A stretch of 64,000 nt of DNA from Laccaria trichodermophora (Eukaryota > Basidiomycota > Agaricomycetes > Agaricales > Hydnangiaceae), in NCBI GenBank assembly GCA_018417955.1, contig JACTVC010000002.1, positions 434,001 to 498,000 on the forward strand. The letters are read 5' to 3'. Numbering within the stretch: the first letter of the stretch is position 1; every line of letters starts with the position of its first letter. The translations under genes and the position numbers were made by a program. Shown here one piece after another: positions 35,020-46,559 of this stretch. A model generated the notes under the pieces. It did no database searches and was not told where the DNA came from. It saw nothing but the letters and a program-made list of their open reading frames with translations.

Positions 35020-36090
35020 ATCTGGATTTGTATTTAACATGCTGAATGTCATTGCCCTGAAAATGTGGCCGAAAGAATGTCTGGATTTGTGATTAACTTG
35101 GTGAACGTCACTGATCCGAAAATGTGGCCAAAAAAACATCCGGATTTGTATTAGTGCAACAATGTCCGAAGTTTCAGATGTAATTTTGACATGGACCAGA
35201 CAACCCCCCATGGAATGCTCTGAAGTCTGAAATTTTTTAAGTTACTTCCATCCGGATATAATAATCCCCATGGACTGCACCAATGTCCGAAATTTTGGAT
35301 GTAATTTTGACAGGGGCCAGACAACCCCCATGGAATGCTCCAATATCTGAAATTTATACTTGAAGTACCCGAAAATGCAGTCACAAAAACATCCGGATTT
35401 GTATTTAACATGCTGAATGTCATTACCCCGAAAATGTGGCTGAAAAAATGTCCGGAGTTGTAGTTGACTTGGTCAATGTCACTGCTCCGAAAATGCAGCC
35501 GAAAAGACATCCGGATTTGTATTTAACATGCTGAATGTCATTGCCCCAAAAATACAGCCGAAAAAATGTCCGGATTTGTGATTAACTTGGTGAATGTCAA
35601 TGATCCGAAAATGCGGCCGAAAAAACATCTGGATTTGTATTAGTGCAACAATGTCCGAAGTTTCGGATGTAATTTTGACATGGACCAGACAACCCCCCGC
35701 GGAATGCTCTGAAGTCCGAAATTTTTTAAGTTACTTCCATCCAGATATAATGATCCACATAGACTGCACCAATGTCCGAAATTTCGGATGTAATTTTGAC
35801 AAGGCCAGACAACCCCCATAGAATGCTCCAATGTCCAAAATTTAGTACTTCAAGTACCCGAAAATGCGGCCAAAAAAACATCCGGATCTGTATTTAACAT
35901 GCTGAATGTCATTGCCCCGAAAATACAGCCGAAAAAATGTCCGGATTTGTGATTAACTTGGTGAACGTCACTGATCCGAAAATGCGGCCGAAAAAACATC
36001 CAGATTTGTATTAGTGCAACAATGGCCAAAATTTCAGATGTAATTTTGACATGGACCAGACAACCCCCACGGAATACGTTGATGTCCGAA
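35020..36090 (+). repeat. Minisatellite arm, left (60-65-bp unit)
   Basis: Alternating units end in ACATCCGGATTTGTATTTAA and ATGTCCGGATTTGTGATTAA, joined by CCGAAAATG-GGCCGAAAAA stretches. Interspersed are blocks with GTAATTTTGACATGGACCAG and AACCCCC. The inverse of this array is the right arm at 37380-38850. Confidence 0.8.
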
Positions 36091-37379
36091 ATTCTAGACT
36101 ACAAAACTTTGTAGTGTCTGCTTTTTAGACTACACAATTTTGTAATGACCAGTTGAACTCAGGCAGAACTCTCTCAATTCTTAACCGATTTGGATGTTCT
36201 TGGGCTCGTTTTGACAGGTAAACCCGTGGGGTTGTGGGTACGGGTACTCTACAGGTCATGTATGGGCCACTTCTCCGATATTTATAGGTTTTTTAGTGTC
36301 CTTGATCATGAATGAGTATATGGGTTCATGGGTCTACGGTTGAAGGAGTGAAAAGGGTGGACATTTTGCAATTGCTGGATCATTGATTTACTATGTATAA
36401 GTATATATATGTTCATGGAGATATGGTTCAAGGAGTGAGAATGATATAGTTCAATCTTAAAACTAAGTGAAATACCAGAATGTCAAATTGTCCATCCATT
36501 TCACTCCTTCAATGATAGTCCCATGAACCTATGTACTTATTCATAGTGAAGGACACTACAAATTATATGTCAGAAAAGTGGACTACAAACTTTCAAGTTT
36601 GGGAGACCAGACATTGTGAAGCGTTCACTCTGAACTTCTCGCATAGCTGAAGCCAAGAGGGAAGGAGGAGGCAAGAATGGGTGGATCTGGGATCAACACC
36701 CATGAGTGAGCAATGAGCAGTTACAAGATACTCAGCTGGCCCAACATGATTATGCATACTGTAGGAAGTACAGTTATACAAAGCACTACATGTAGTGCAA
36801 GAGGATGGCAAGACTGCTGACAAGGTGGTGGTTCAAGACAAAAGATCAATATATTATGTAAGATATCCAAATCTAGCTATATACCACTGTTTGACTATGG
36901 CCTCTGGGCATTCCCTTCCAATCCTATATCACAGACATCAATGAATAAGTACATATGTTCATGGGGATGTATGGTTGAAGAGGTGACACAGACAGTGAAA
37001 GCAATAACAAAATGCCCACCATTATCACTCCTTCAACTATAGCACCCTGAATCTATGTACTTATTCATAATAAACCAATGATACAGAAATGGCAAATGTC
37101 CACCCTTCTCACTCCTTCAACCGTAGACCCATGAACCCATATACTCATTCATGATCAAGGACACTAAAAAACCTATAAATATCGGAGAAGTGGCCCATAC
37201 ATGACCTGTAGAGTACCCGTACCCACAACCCCACGGGTTTACCTGTCAAAACGAGCCCAAGAACATCCAAATCGGTTAAGAATTGAGAGAGTTCTGCCTG
37301 AGTTCAACTGGTCATTACAAAATTGTGTAGTCTAAAAAGCAGACACTACAAAGTTTTGTAGTCTAGAATTTCGGACATC

Positions 37380-38850
37380 AACGTATTCCGTGGGGGGTTG
37401 TCTGGTCCATGTCAAAATTACATCTGAAATTTTGGCCATTGTTGCACTAATACAAATCTGGATGTTTTTTCGGCCGCATTTTCAGATCAGTGACGTTCAC
37501 CAAGTTAATCACAAATCCGGACATTTTTTCGGCTGTATTTTCGGGGCAATGACATTCAGCATGTTAAATACAGATCCGGATGTTTTTTTGGCCGCATTTT
37601 CGGGTACTTGAAGTACTAAATTTTGGACATTGGAGCATTCTATGGGGGTTGTCTGGCCTTGTCAAAATTACATCCGAAATTTCGGACATTGGTGCAGTCT
37701 ATGTGGATCATTATATCTGGATGGAAGTAACTTAAAAAATTTCGGACTTCAGAGCATTCCGCGGGGGGTTGTCTGGTCCATGTCAAAATTACATCCGAAA
37801 CTTCGGACATTGTTGCACTAATACAAATCCGGATGTTTTTTCGGCCGCATTTTCGGATCAGTGACATTCACCAAGTTAATCACAAATCCGGACATTTTTT
37901 CGGCTGTATTTTCGGGGCAATGACATTCAGCATGTTAAATACAAATCCGGATGCTTTTTCGGCTGCACTTTCGGAGCAGTGACATTGACCAAGTCAACTA
38001 CAACTCCGGACATTTTTTCAGCCACATTTTCCGGGTAATGACATTCAGCATGTTAAATACAAATCTGGATGTTTTTGTGACCGCATTTTCGGGTACTTGA
38101 AGTATACATTTCAGACATTGGAGCATTCCATGGGGGTTGTCTGGCCCCTGTCAAAATTACATCCAAAATTTCGGACATTGGTGCAGTCTATGGGGATCAT
38201 TATATCTGGATGGAACTAACTTAAAAAATTTCGGACTTCAGTGCAATCCATGGGGGGGCTGTTTGGTCTGTGTCAAAATTACATCCGAAACTTCGGACAT
38301 TGGTGCACTAATACAAATCCAGATGTCTTTCTGGCCACATTTTCGGAGCAGCAACGTTCACCAAGTTAATCACAAATCCGGACATTTTTTCGGCCGCATT
38401 TTCGGGTGCTTGAAGTTCTAAATTTCGGGCATTGAAGCATTCCACGGGGGTTGTCTGGCGCCTGTCAAAATTACATCTGAAATTTCGGACAGTGTTGTAC
38501 TAATACAAATCCGGATGTTTTTTCGGCCGCGTTTTTGGAGCAGTGACATTTACCCAGTCAACTACAACTCCGGACATTTTTTTGGCTGCATTTTCGGGGC
38601 AATGACATTCAGCATCTTAAATACAAATCCGGATGTTTTTTTCGGCCGCATTTTTGGAGCAGTGACATTAACTAAGTTAATCACAAATCCGGACATTTTT
38701 TCGGCCCCATTTTTGGAGCACTGGTATTCTGCATACTAGTGACAAATCCAGACCTTTCTTCAGCTGCATATTTGGGGCAGTGACATCCAACATGGCAACC
38801 ACAAATCCGGACATTTTTTCAGTCGCATTTTCGGAGCACTTGCAGTCAGC
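37380..38850 (-). repeat. Minisatellite arm, right (inverse of the left arm)
   Basis: Same units as at 35020-36090 in opposite orientation, slightly longer, with extra diverged units from about 38500 on. Together the two arms could form a long hairpin in single-stranded DNA or a transcript. Confidence 0.8.
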
Positions 38851-39135
38851 ATGTCAATGCTTCGGGTCATCTCTTGAACGCATGTGGCCCAACATTTGGC
38901 CATTCTGTAGATTATACTTTGGGTACCTATGGTACCATTGATTATGGCAATAACCACATCTGCAGAATATGCATTGGGCCACACATTAATACCATATGCT
39001 GTAAACATCCATTGGTCCCAGGTATGGATCCATAGTGTCCATGTGTATTGGGCCCATTGGGGTAGCCCTATGACTTATTGGGACAATTGTCAATTTCTAT
39101 TGTTATGGTACTATAGTGACATCTATGTATACTTG

Positions 39136-39144
39136 TGGAGGAAG
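39136..39144. repeat. Target-site duplication, right copy
   Basis: TGGAGGAAG, identical to 33626-33634, with minus-strand codons for FLH overlapping it. Confidence 0.85.
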
Positions 39145-40184
39145 GCTTTGACCTTTGAGAAGGCTTCCTCGATGGGATTGAGATCCGGTGAATAGGGTGG
39201 TAGAAACTCAATTCGAATGCCTACAGGGCAAAAATGAGCCTGATCATTGAATAAGAATCAACAGACTTACCATACAGTTCGGCCAGCTCGAGGATTTCTG
39301 CTCCGTGATGGATTCGAGCGTTGTCCATCACAAACACACTAAGAACACCAGGGAATGGTGAGGATAACGGCAACTCCCATTGAAAGCAAGGTTAGTGACG
39401 CATATATATGGAGAAATAACAATACAACACCACTTCGAGCTCCAGGTATTGGAGGAAACGCACATGAGTCATAGAGCCCTCAACAACGGTGTTTGAGACC
39501 ATCCCATCTAGTGTGAGTAGTCCTTCAACAGAAAAACGTCGCCCGCGAACAAATACACCTTTCTTCACAGCGCACATGCCTTTCCTCGATCGTCCGCATC
39601 GCCAGCTAGACGTCCTCTCATCCTTGAATATTCATCGAGAAAGCCGAGTTGTTCAGGCTCATATTGGGCCATGCGTTGAATGAAGTCCGCCCGTAAGTTC
39701 TTGTTTCTTTCCGCTGCGATCATCCTCAACTTTTTGGTAGAAACATTTGCACGAACAAGTTCCTGATGAATGGTGGTATAGTGGGCTGAAATGAACCTGT
39801 TCGTCTCCAAGAGCGACAGAAGTTCATCCAGGAACCAGTCAGGACAAGCCTTTATGAGCTGTTTCAAGTAGTCGACATCATTGAAGTGAAGAATCCAAGG
39901 GCGGCCACGAATACCGTAAGTGTGCTGAACAATGTCGCCAGTCGTGTTCCACAGAGACAGGACACGATAGAATGTGCTTTTGGACATCCTGAGGCAGTCC
40001 AGAATGTCGTTGAGAGGTAGATGGTTGCCCTCATGAAGCCTTACAGCCACTAGCTTGAGATTGTGCAATATCTTGCGGAACAGCATGGTGGAGAAGGCAA
40101 GATTTGGTGTAACACTAATCTTGGGTCACCTCTTCTTTTCTTTCTCACAAATCATGTTATTGTCAACCTTTTTGCAAATGGCTG

Positions 40185-41629
40185 TAAAATGCCTTGTCTT
40201 TTCATTATGGAGGTCAGAGGACACTCCGAGAATGTTTTCAAATGTTTTTCTAATCAGGGGTTTCTCATTATATTTCATATTATAGATTGTGTCTCTTTCT
40301 TGTGTTTGTACTTGTGATCATCAGATGCATCAGTCTTTGATGCATACACAGGAACTGCCATACAGGTCTTTCTGAATGGCCTTGAGCCACGCTAAACCCT
40401 TGTACATTTATTACTAAGGTAGAGCTTCATCTTTTCTATGTGTTAGACATGCCATTAGGAGTCTATGTCGTCTCTTTGGGTATTTCTTGTATAATATGGT
40501 TTTCCACTTTAAATCCATTATGTGTTTCTAAACCCTTAGTAGTAATGCAATTCTTCTCCCTGCGCTAGGTGTTTACTCTAGAACCTCTTTGTGCTCTATT
40601 TCATGGTAGGTAACCCTAGATAGGATCCAAGTATGATGTCACAACACGTACTGCTGCCAGTTCCAAAGCCTTAGTCCTACTTTCAGATTCCACGCATTTG
40701 CATTTTTAGTCAACTGAGCTGGGTATGCTCATTGGCTCTTTGTATCATTGCAATTGTACATAGTGTTTCTATTAGAGATGACCTTTCATCAGTAAAATTG
40801 TTAAAATCAGATTTTATACAGGTGAAATGGTTTCATCCATATCCACACCATCTCTTCTGCTCATCTGGGGTGCCATTGTACCATGAGATTTGCGCCCTGG
40901 AAAAAGATGGAGAGGAGGGCAACGAAGTGCAAGCGGAAATGGTCCATTCTTGCCATGTTGTTCATTTGAATTGTGGTGGTGGTGTAGGTAACATAGGGCC
41001 ATTGACTGCAATGCTGTTGATGCAGTCAATGTCTTTGTAGTCCTCATGTTGTCCTGCGGATTAAATGATTGTTAGACAAACAGGGTGCTTACGAACGTAC
41101 AAAAAATACCTCTCTGAAGGCTTACAGGGCACCTAGACTGCATGTCAAAGAAAGAACGTGGAGGGGAAGGTTCTTTCTTGCTGGCTGAACATCGCACTAT
41201 AGTGCATCTGTGAATTTTAACCAAATGAGAACAGAAATGCCTTTTTGTGACTTATATAGGCACACCAATATATTTTTGCACTTCTCCCACCTCTTAAAAA
41301 CCAAAAATGCGGTATGTTTTTTTGTAGTTGCCTTTTTCGGTCTGACATTTCCATTTTAGGAAGGAGGGGTGGGGGGGGTGGTCATGTCTCATGGCTTAAA
41401 AAAAATTTACCGACCCTGTGTAATTTTTAAGGTCCTTGGGCCCCCTTGATGTACATCTATGGTAGTAGAAATTGTGGTTGGCTTGCAGACTGGGTCACTA
41501 TAATATGCTTGAAGCCTATAAAATTAAATCACCATGAATAGTTTACAAATACTAGCTGTGACCCATACCAATGATCACATTTGAATTCCATAAAATTTAA
41601 AAAGAAATGAATTCATGCTTGAGCAGATC
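40185..41629. other. AT-rich spacer
   Basis: No gene is seen. An inverted SINE-like segment with a poly-G run lies near 41350-41460 (compare 30080). Confidence 0.4.
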
Positions 41630-42179
41630 TAGTGTTTAAAAGTCCGGTCTGGTCCGGTTTTTTGATGCCCCTGGGCTTTAACCGTAACCGCAACCGGTCC
41701 GCATTTTCCCCAGAAGTCAAAAAACCGAACCGGACCGCAAAAAACCGCAGTCTGCGGTCTTTTTGCAGTCTATAGACCAGTCCTGGTCTTCTTCGGTTTT
41801 AACCAGTTTAAGACCAGTTTTCTGGCCAATATTTTATAATTGTAAATCAATAAATTTGTTAACATGTTTTATAGCTTTAAAAAGAGCCCAAGAACATTAA
41901 ATTCCGTTGAGAATTGGTGTTTCTATAAAAAAAGTCTTGTACATCTACTATTTTTAATGAAATTTTACATTTTTATTTATATCTTTGTCAATTCTGAACC
42001 AATTAATACGTGCTTGGGTGCGTTTTGAAGGGTATTTAGTGGGCTACAAAAGACCGGTTTCTTTGCAGTCTTTAGTTCTCAAAAATCAAAAAACTGAACC
42101 GCAGGTCCAGTTTTTTGCGGTCTTGGTCCGGTCTGGTTACGGTCTTTTTCCAGTCACAAGACCGGACTTCCAAACACTA
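41630..42179. mobile_element. 550-bp hAT-like MITE
   Basis: Termini are TAGTGTTTAAAAGTCCGGTC and, inverted, TAGTGTTTGGAAGTCCGGTC. The flanks AGCAGATC (41622-41629) and AACAGATC (42180-42187) match at 7 of 8 bases, as expected for an old 8-bp duplication. Inside, CCGGTC/ACCGGA and GCGGTCTTTTT words recur in both orientations. No coding capacity. The 8-bp duplication and TAGTG ends fit the hAT superfamily. Confidence 0.75.
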
Positions 42180-42187
42180 AACAGATC

Positions 42188-44324
42188 AATGCTGCATTGC
42201 TGCTGTCAATGCAGGACTGAAGTATCAGAGTAATAAAGTATCTATAAGGTGGAGGCTTTAAGAACTTCAAGGGGGCAGCACATTCTCATCATTGAACAAA
42301 TCAGCCATGCTATCTGACTTGACATCAATAGTGGTGGCCTCAGATGCAATGTAAACACCAGTGGAGAGGTGCTGAGTGACACAGAGAGCACATAGACATG
42401 AATGAAGGTGGTGGTATTGACTGAAGATCCTACAAACACAATGTGACATCTAAATGTGTATGTAAACCCTCTGACACCTAAGCGAGACCCCAAACACCAG
42501 GGGGATGGAGTATGCATCTGCCAGGATGCACTACTCCACCAGCCTGATCAATAGCAAGAGGAAGGCAGAAGGGCTCCTTGTCAGTCCTTGACAATCTTGG
42601 AAGCTTCAGCCTGAAAATCCACTAGACATGGATCCAAGCAAGCTACTGTGCTGTTTCAATCAATTTGGTAGGCCCTGTTACACATTACACACCTGCCAAA
42701 AATTTGGTTTCGGCACTCTGGCTAAGTCACTGTGACATTCATCAGGAAAATCACTTCTTCCCTGAGGCTATCCAGGGTAGACCCTGGATACCCAGAGGCT
42801 GTCATGGAACTCAGGGCATCAGGGCACCCTGGAGCACCTTTAGGTACAGGTTCCTTTTTTTGATTTCCCAGGAGCAACCTGAGGTTATCCTGAGATGCGC
42901 TGAGGTTATCCTGAGGTGCACTGAGGTTGTCCCAGGGTAGCCTGGGCTGTCCTTAGAAAGCCCTAAAGCAGACCTTATGAGCCTTCAATTTTCCTCACCA
43001 CACTATATTTGAATATATAAATTATATATTGAATGTATTTAATTAATGTACAACAATGTAGTCATCCATCTTATTACTTGTATTTCCACAGACATGCACA
43101 GAGGTACTTCGCTGGCCATTCCTTTGGCATCACAAACCTCTAAACATCTACACCAGGCAGAGATGAGCACATTTGGTGTACTGGAGTTGGGGACTGGAGT
43201 TGGGGAAGGTAGAGTTTTGCAGATGTGAAGAGTTTCTGCTGGTGGGAGGGTTGTTAGCCTGGAATGGAGAGAGAGAGGAAGTGGTGAGGTAGAGGAAAAT
43301 GTGCATGACATTAGGGCACATACCATCCTTTTTGCTCTCTTTCTCTATGCCACCTGCTCATCTCGCTCACAGCATACGTCACAGCCTTCAGACTACATGT
43401 CAATGTGCCAATGTTGAGGGCTTCATGTATGGCATCCCCAATCAAATGGGTGACATTGTTGGTGGTGGTGTGCAGGAGTGTCCAAACGAGTCTAGGATGC
43501 AGAAAAATGAGCCACAGTAAGGTCCTGAGCAGAGGTTAGCATAATGGCAAAAACATGAAAATAGAGACAGACATAGCTCAACAAGGATGTGACACATTTG
43601 TAAATGGTTTGCTCAAGCATTTTCTTGGCGTGCAGGAGTGTCTAAATGAGTGCAAGATGAAGCAAAACAAGCCACAGAAAGGTCCTGAGCAGGGGTTAGC
43701 ATTGTTGGAAAAACCCAGGAAGCCTTATAAGGCAGGTAATCAGCTGAACGAATTATAATCCAATTATAATCAATGAGAAATGTACTATAATGCAAGATGT
43801 GACCATTGTAACACAAAGGGACAATTGTAAGGTACCAGTCAATTGTAAATGAAATGAAAATTAGTAGTGAACTCGTAGCTCAATTGTAATGTCCGATTTT
43901 CTTACTAGTCGATCTGTGGATTTGTAGTAGTGTTGTTACGTTGTGCTGTTGAATAATTGTTATTAGCGGGAATCGAACTCTGAAGTTGTTGGTTACTTAC
44001 ATTGTTATGAGATGCTTACTGACTTTGCTATAGCTTCCACTTGGCTATGGGGGCATATTTAGCAATGATGTCTAGCTTAATATGTCATCATAATGAAATA
44101 CAGAGTTGATATGGAGCACTGTTCTCGCTCCTCATATATTTAGCTAGATAGAAAGGACATTAATGAGTAAAAAGTCGGTCTATAATGCAATGAACAAGTG
44201 AATCCACAATTGCAGTAACTAGACATTGATACAACACAGATGTAAGTAGTCTAAGTAGCACGGAATCAACACCATCACTCAACCACTGCTCGTCGACGAT
44301 GCCCTCACAATGCTGGACTCAGCT
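42188..44324. other. Spacer with short tandem duplications
   Basis: No gene is seen. About 42870-42950 repeats CTGAGGTTATCC-type words. About 43465-43550 and 43630-43710 are direct copies sharing GTGCAGGAGTGTC, AAGGTCCTGAGCAG and GGTTAGCAT. Confidence 0.45.
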
Positions 44325-46125
44325 ACTTCGCATTTGCCTTCGATTTTGCACCATGTGTCTGCTGACTTGGACGAGCAAGCGCCACAGGTATTCTGCCACC
44401 TGAATCAGCATCAATCTGAACAACTGAAGCCTGTTTTGGGCGTCGACCACACGGAGCTTTAGCAGGTGGTGCAGGCACATTGGCAACAGCCTCAGAGGTT
44501 GAAGGAACTGGTGTAGGGACTCAACAACGTCCGCAGGGTGGGTTGATTGATTGGGAGAAGGGCGTGATAGGAGCAGGCGTGTACGCTTCCATGTTTGAAT
44601 GCAAATCCGGCACCTGTTTCACATCTGAGTGGGCGTTCATGCACTCTACATCGGTTGGAAGGGTCTGCAGGAGTGGGGGTGAGCTAGAAATCGTTGAAGT
44701 GGGAGCTGAAGAAGGATTGGCTCCCATGTGGAGTCCATGGAACATGGAATCAAGACCAGGGTTTTCATCTGTGTCAACCTGGACATGTGGTGCTTCATCT
44801 TATTTGTCCTGTGAGTCGGGAGTGAGGAGGAACTGTGGAAAAACTTGCATATTCCAGTATTGCAGGAGCTTTCGAATGGTTGGCACATCCTGATTTTTGA
44901 TTAAGAGCTTTTTGTAAGCTTCTGCCTCGCTGACATAGTTAATTCCTGTAAGTTTTCTGACACCATGCTTGTTTAGCTCAGGATCACCTCTGAGAAGGAA
45001 ACGAACCTAAAAATTTTGTTAGTCAGAGGACTCGTAGGCCTAGTAATGAAGAGATGTGAAACATACAACAACTGCAGTGTTGCTGATAAATCCAAATGTA
45101 ACACCAACTACACGGCCATGAAAGGGACTGTTTTTGTTGAATACAGCTCTCTCCATTGTGTATGATCTTGGGCCATAGGCGATGAGATGTGCCATCTAGT
45201 ATTGTAAATAATATAATGAGTGTTTAGAAATTCGTTAATATAAATACTTACAGAGATCAAGCACTCGCTTTTGAACATACCCTCTTCATCGTGAATATTG
45301 CCGTTAGTATAGAGAACAGGTGGGTTTGAGGGGTAGCGCGCTGTGGGCATCTTCCTGCAGGGGTTGAAGCCAAGAAGCGTTGTAAGTTCAGGATTAGCCT
45401 CCATGCGCTTCTCGTCACACTTGGGATTGTAGTCGAAGAGGCTTTGAGTAAGACCAAAGATTGCCCCTGCACTCCCACGCGTGCACAGAAGTGTGTTTGA
45501 GTGGCCTGATGAAACACTCGCTTGAAACTAATTGAGCACGTTGTAAATTTTTTAATCTATGCAAGAGGGAAAGATCACATACAATACTTCAGAAATTCTC
45601 GTGCTTGACCATATAATCATGGTACTGAGGAGGAATGCACGAATAGAGCTCTGCAGTTTGGCCAGCTAATCTTGTAGTTGAATTGAGGTACAGATCCTCG
45701 CTATCCCACATGAAGTCAGGGAGAGGTTTGTCAAATGGGGAGGGTGTGCTCTGCTGAATCCAGAACAAATAAAAATGAGCAAAAACTTTCCCTAGTTTAC
45801 CAATTTCTTCATCATGTGCCGCAAGTTCTTGTGATGGAGCTTTGGAGCCATTGTTTTGACAATGGGAAGCAGCAAGTTCTTGTTTTAGCTGCTGGTTCTC
45901 AGCCTTCACGGCATTGAGCTGGCTATGTGCATCATGCAGTGCCTGGCCAAGGAGTGAAAAGTTTAAATTGTGGATCAGTGTGGCCATAAGTCATACCTTT
46001 AGAAGCACAGCAGTGTCCAATCCAGCATGAAGTTCTGACCTGCTGCCGTGACTGGCTGTTGAGTTGTCAGATCTGGATGCAGAGATGGAGTCAAGTCCAA
46101 TCATCAATGGTGTGAGCAACGACAT
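44325..46125 (-). pseudogene. DUF6698-like protein gene with in-frame stops
   Basis: Exons on the minus strand: 46125-45997, 45942-45583, 45527-45252, 45195-45067 and from 45006 on. All join in phase 0 with 54-60-nt GT-AG introns. The order is a short Ser-rich start, a coiled coil (LNAVKAENQQLKQELAAS), an FQASVSSGHSNTL block, FGLTQSLFDYNPKCDEKRM, YPSNPPVLYTNGNIHDEEG and FISNTAVVVRFLLRGDPEL. This resembles the agaricomycete family DUF6698 (function unknown, often near transposons). TGA at 45591-45589 interrupts exon 2 where an Arg would fit. TAA at 44802-44800 may be the true end, or may break a tail that stays open through another TGA at 44523-44521 to 44325 (GGRIPVALARPSQQTHGAK). Confidence 0.68.
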
Positions 46126-46559
46126 CAGAACAAACTAAGGGAAGCTTTTAGAAGTGAATTGGGTAGTAAAAAGAGGGTGGGGATGTGTTTGCTGTGAGAA
46201 CCTGCCTGGTTTAAATGGGAAGTGCATAATACTGCATATGGTATTGTTTCCTGAACACATGCAACAGTGAATTGGATTTCACTCTGGAATTTTGGCAATG
46301 TGCAGTATGCAAGGTCTACAATTTAGGTGTGAATAATTTGATCCATTGTTGCATTATTGTGTGTCAGCTCGAGTAATGGAAAAATGAAAGAACAAGGTAT
46401 ATGGGTCGGTGACTAAAATTAAATTTTGGTAACTTAACTGATGATAATACATTTTGAAAAGCATGGGCTGGAGAAACTTTGCCTTGAGGCCAATTAATTA
46501 CCACATTGACATGCATCAGATTAAATAACTCTAAACTTTTGAATGGGTGCTGATCTCAG
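46126..46559. other. AT-rich spacer
   Basis: Upstream side of the DUF6698-like gene; no other feature is seen. Confidence 0.4.

Larger units (their letters stand above)
33635..39135. mobile_element. 5.5-kb foldback element, Mutator-like candidate
   Basis: The two halves are inverted copies. Ends pair as CAGGGCATTCAGTAGATACACTATGG (left) and, inverted, CAAGTATACATAGATGTCACTATAG (right), followed by ACCATAACAATAG, AAATTGACAATTGTCC and onward. A near-perfect inner block pairs about 36090-36365 with 37085-37375. Between these, both arms carry arrays of a 60-65-bp unit with TCCGGA cores. The left arm has an extra block, 33790-34980, rich in ATGGGCC/CCCATGG words. The flanking 9-bp duplication and very long TIRs fit Mutator-like foldback elements; no transposase is encoded. 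The central region (36370-37080) shows smaller inverted repeats around TATGTACTTATTCAT. Confidence 0.82.
33505..40086 (-). pseudogene. Tc1/mariner-type DDE transposase, interrupted
   Basis: Starts at an ATG at 40086. The first 150 residues are a helix-turn-helix DNA-binding region (LNDILDCLRMSKSTFYRVL, then RGRPWIL). The catalytic part shows FLDE near 39630, VMDNARIHHG after a GT-AG intron of about 60 nt, and after a second intron (GTAAGT...TGTAG) [20 protein letters not shown]: the DDE triad. One base is missing near 39626, where FLDEYS should run into KDERTS. At 39144 the gene is broken by a 5501-bp insertion; the end lies at 33505-33634 (MLFDLMEIMEVV, GYFLHAGYF, stop). Joining across one copy of the 9-bp duplication keeps the frame exactly. 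The enzyme would cut and paste the element at TA sites. Confidence 0.85.
31702..40184. mobile_element. Two-gene Tc1/mariner-like element, split by a nested insertion
   Basis: Terminal inverted repeats of about 75 bp: 31702-31778, and 40108-40184 in inverse. Both begin CAGC, share CAAAAAGGTTGACAATAAC and GAAAGAAAAGAAGAGGTGAC, and are flanked by TA (31700-31701 and 40185-40186). Inside are a plus-strand gene (31832-33440) and a convergent minus-strand DDE transposase whose stop is 65 bp away. A 5501-bp foldback element plus a 9-bp duplication sits inside the transposase. Without it, the element would be 2973 bp. TA target, CAG-type ends and DDE transposase place it in the Tc1/mariner superfamily; the second gene is unusual for that group. 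Confidence 0.88.

Noticed and set aside
35020..38850. Regularly spaced similar units, considered as a CRISPR-like array
   Set aside because: Units are contiguous minisatellite repeats without unique spacers, in a eukaryotic genome and within an inverted repeat.
33635..39135. CACTA-type transposon, because CACTAT occurs near both ends
   Set aside because: With CACTA as the border no 3-bp duplication is found, whereas borders slightly further out give a perfect 9-bp duplication and an exact frame restoration.
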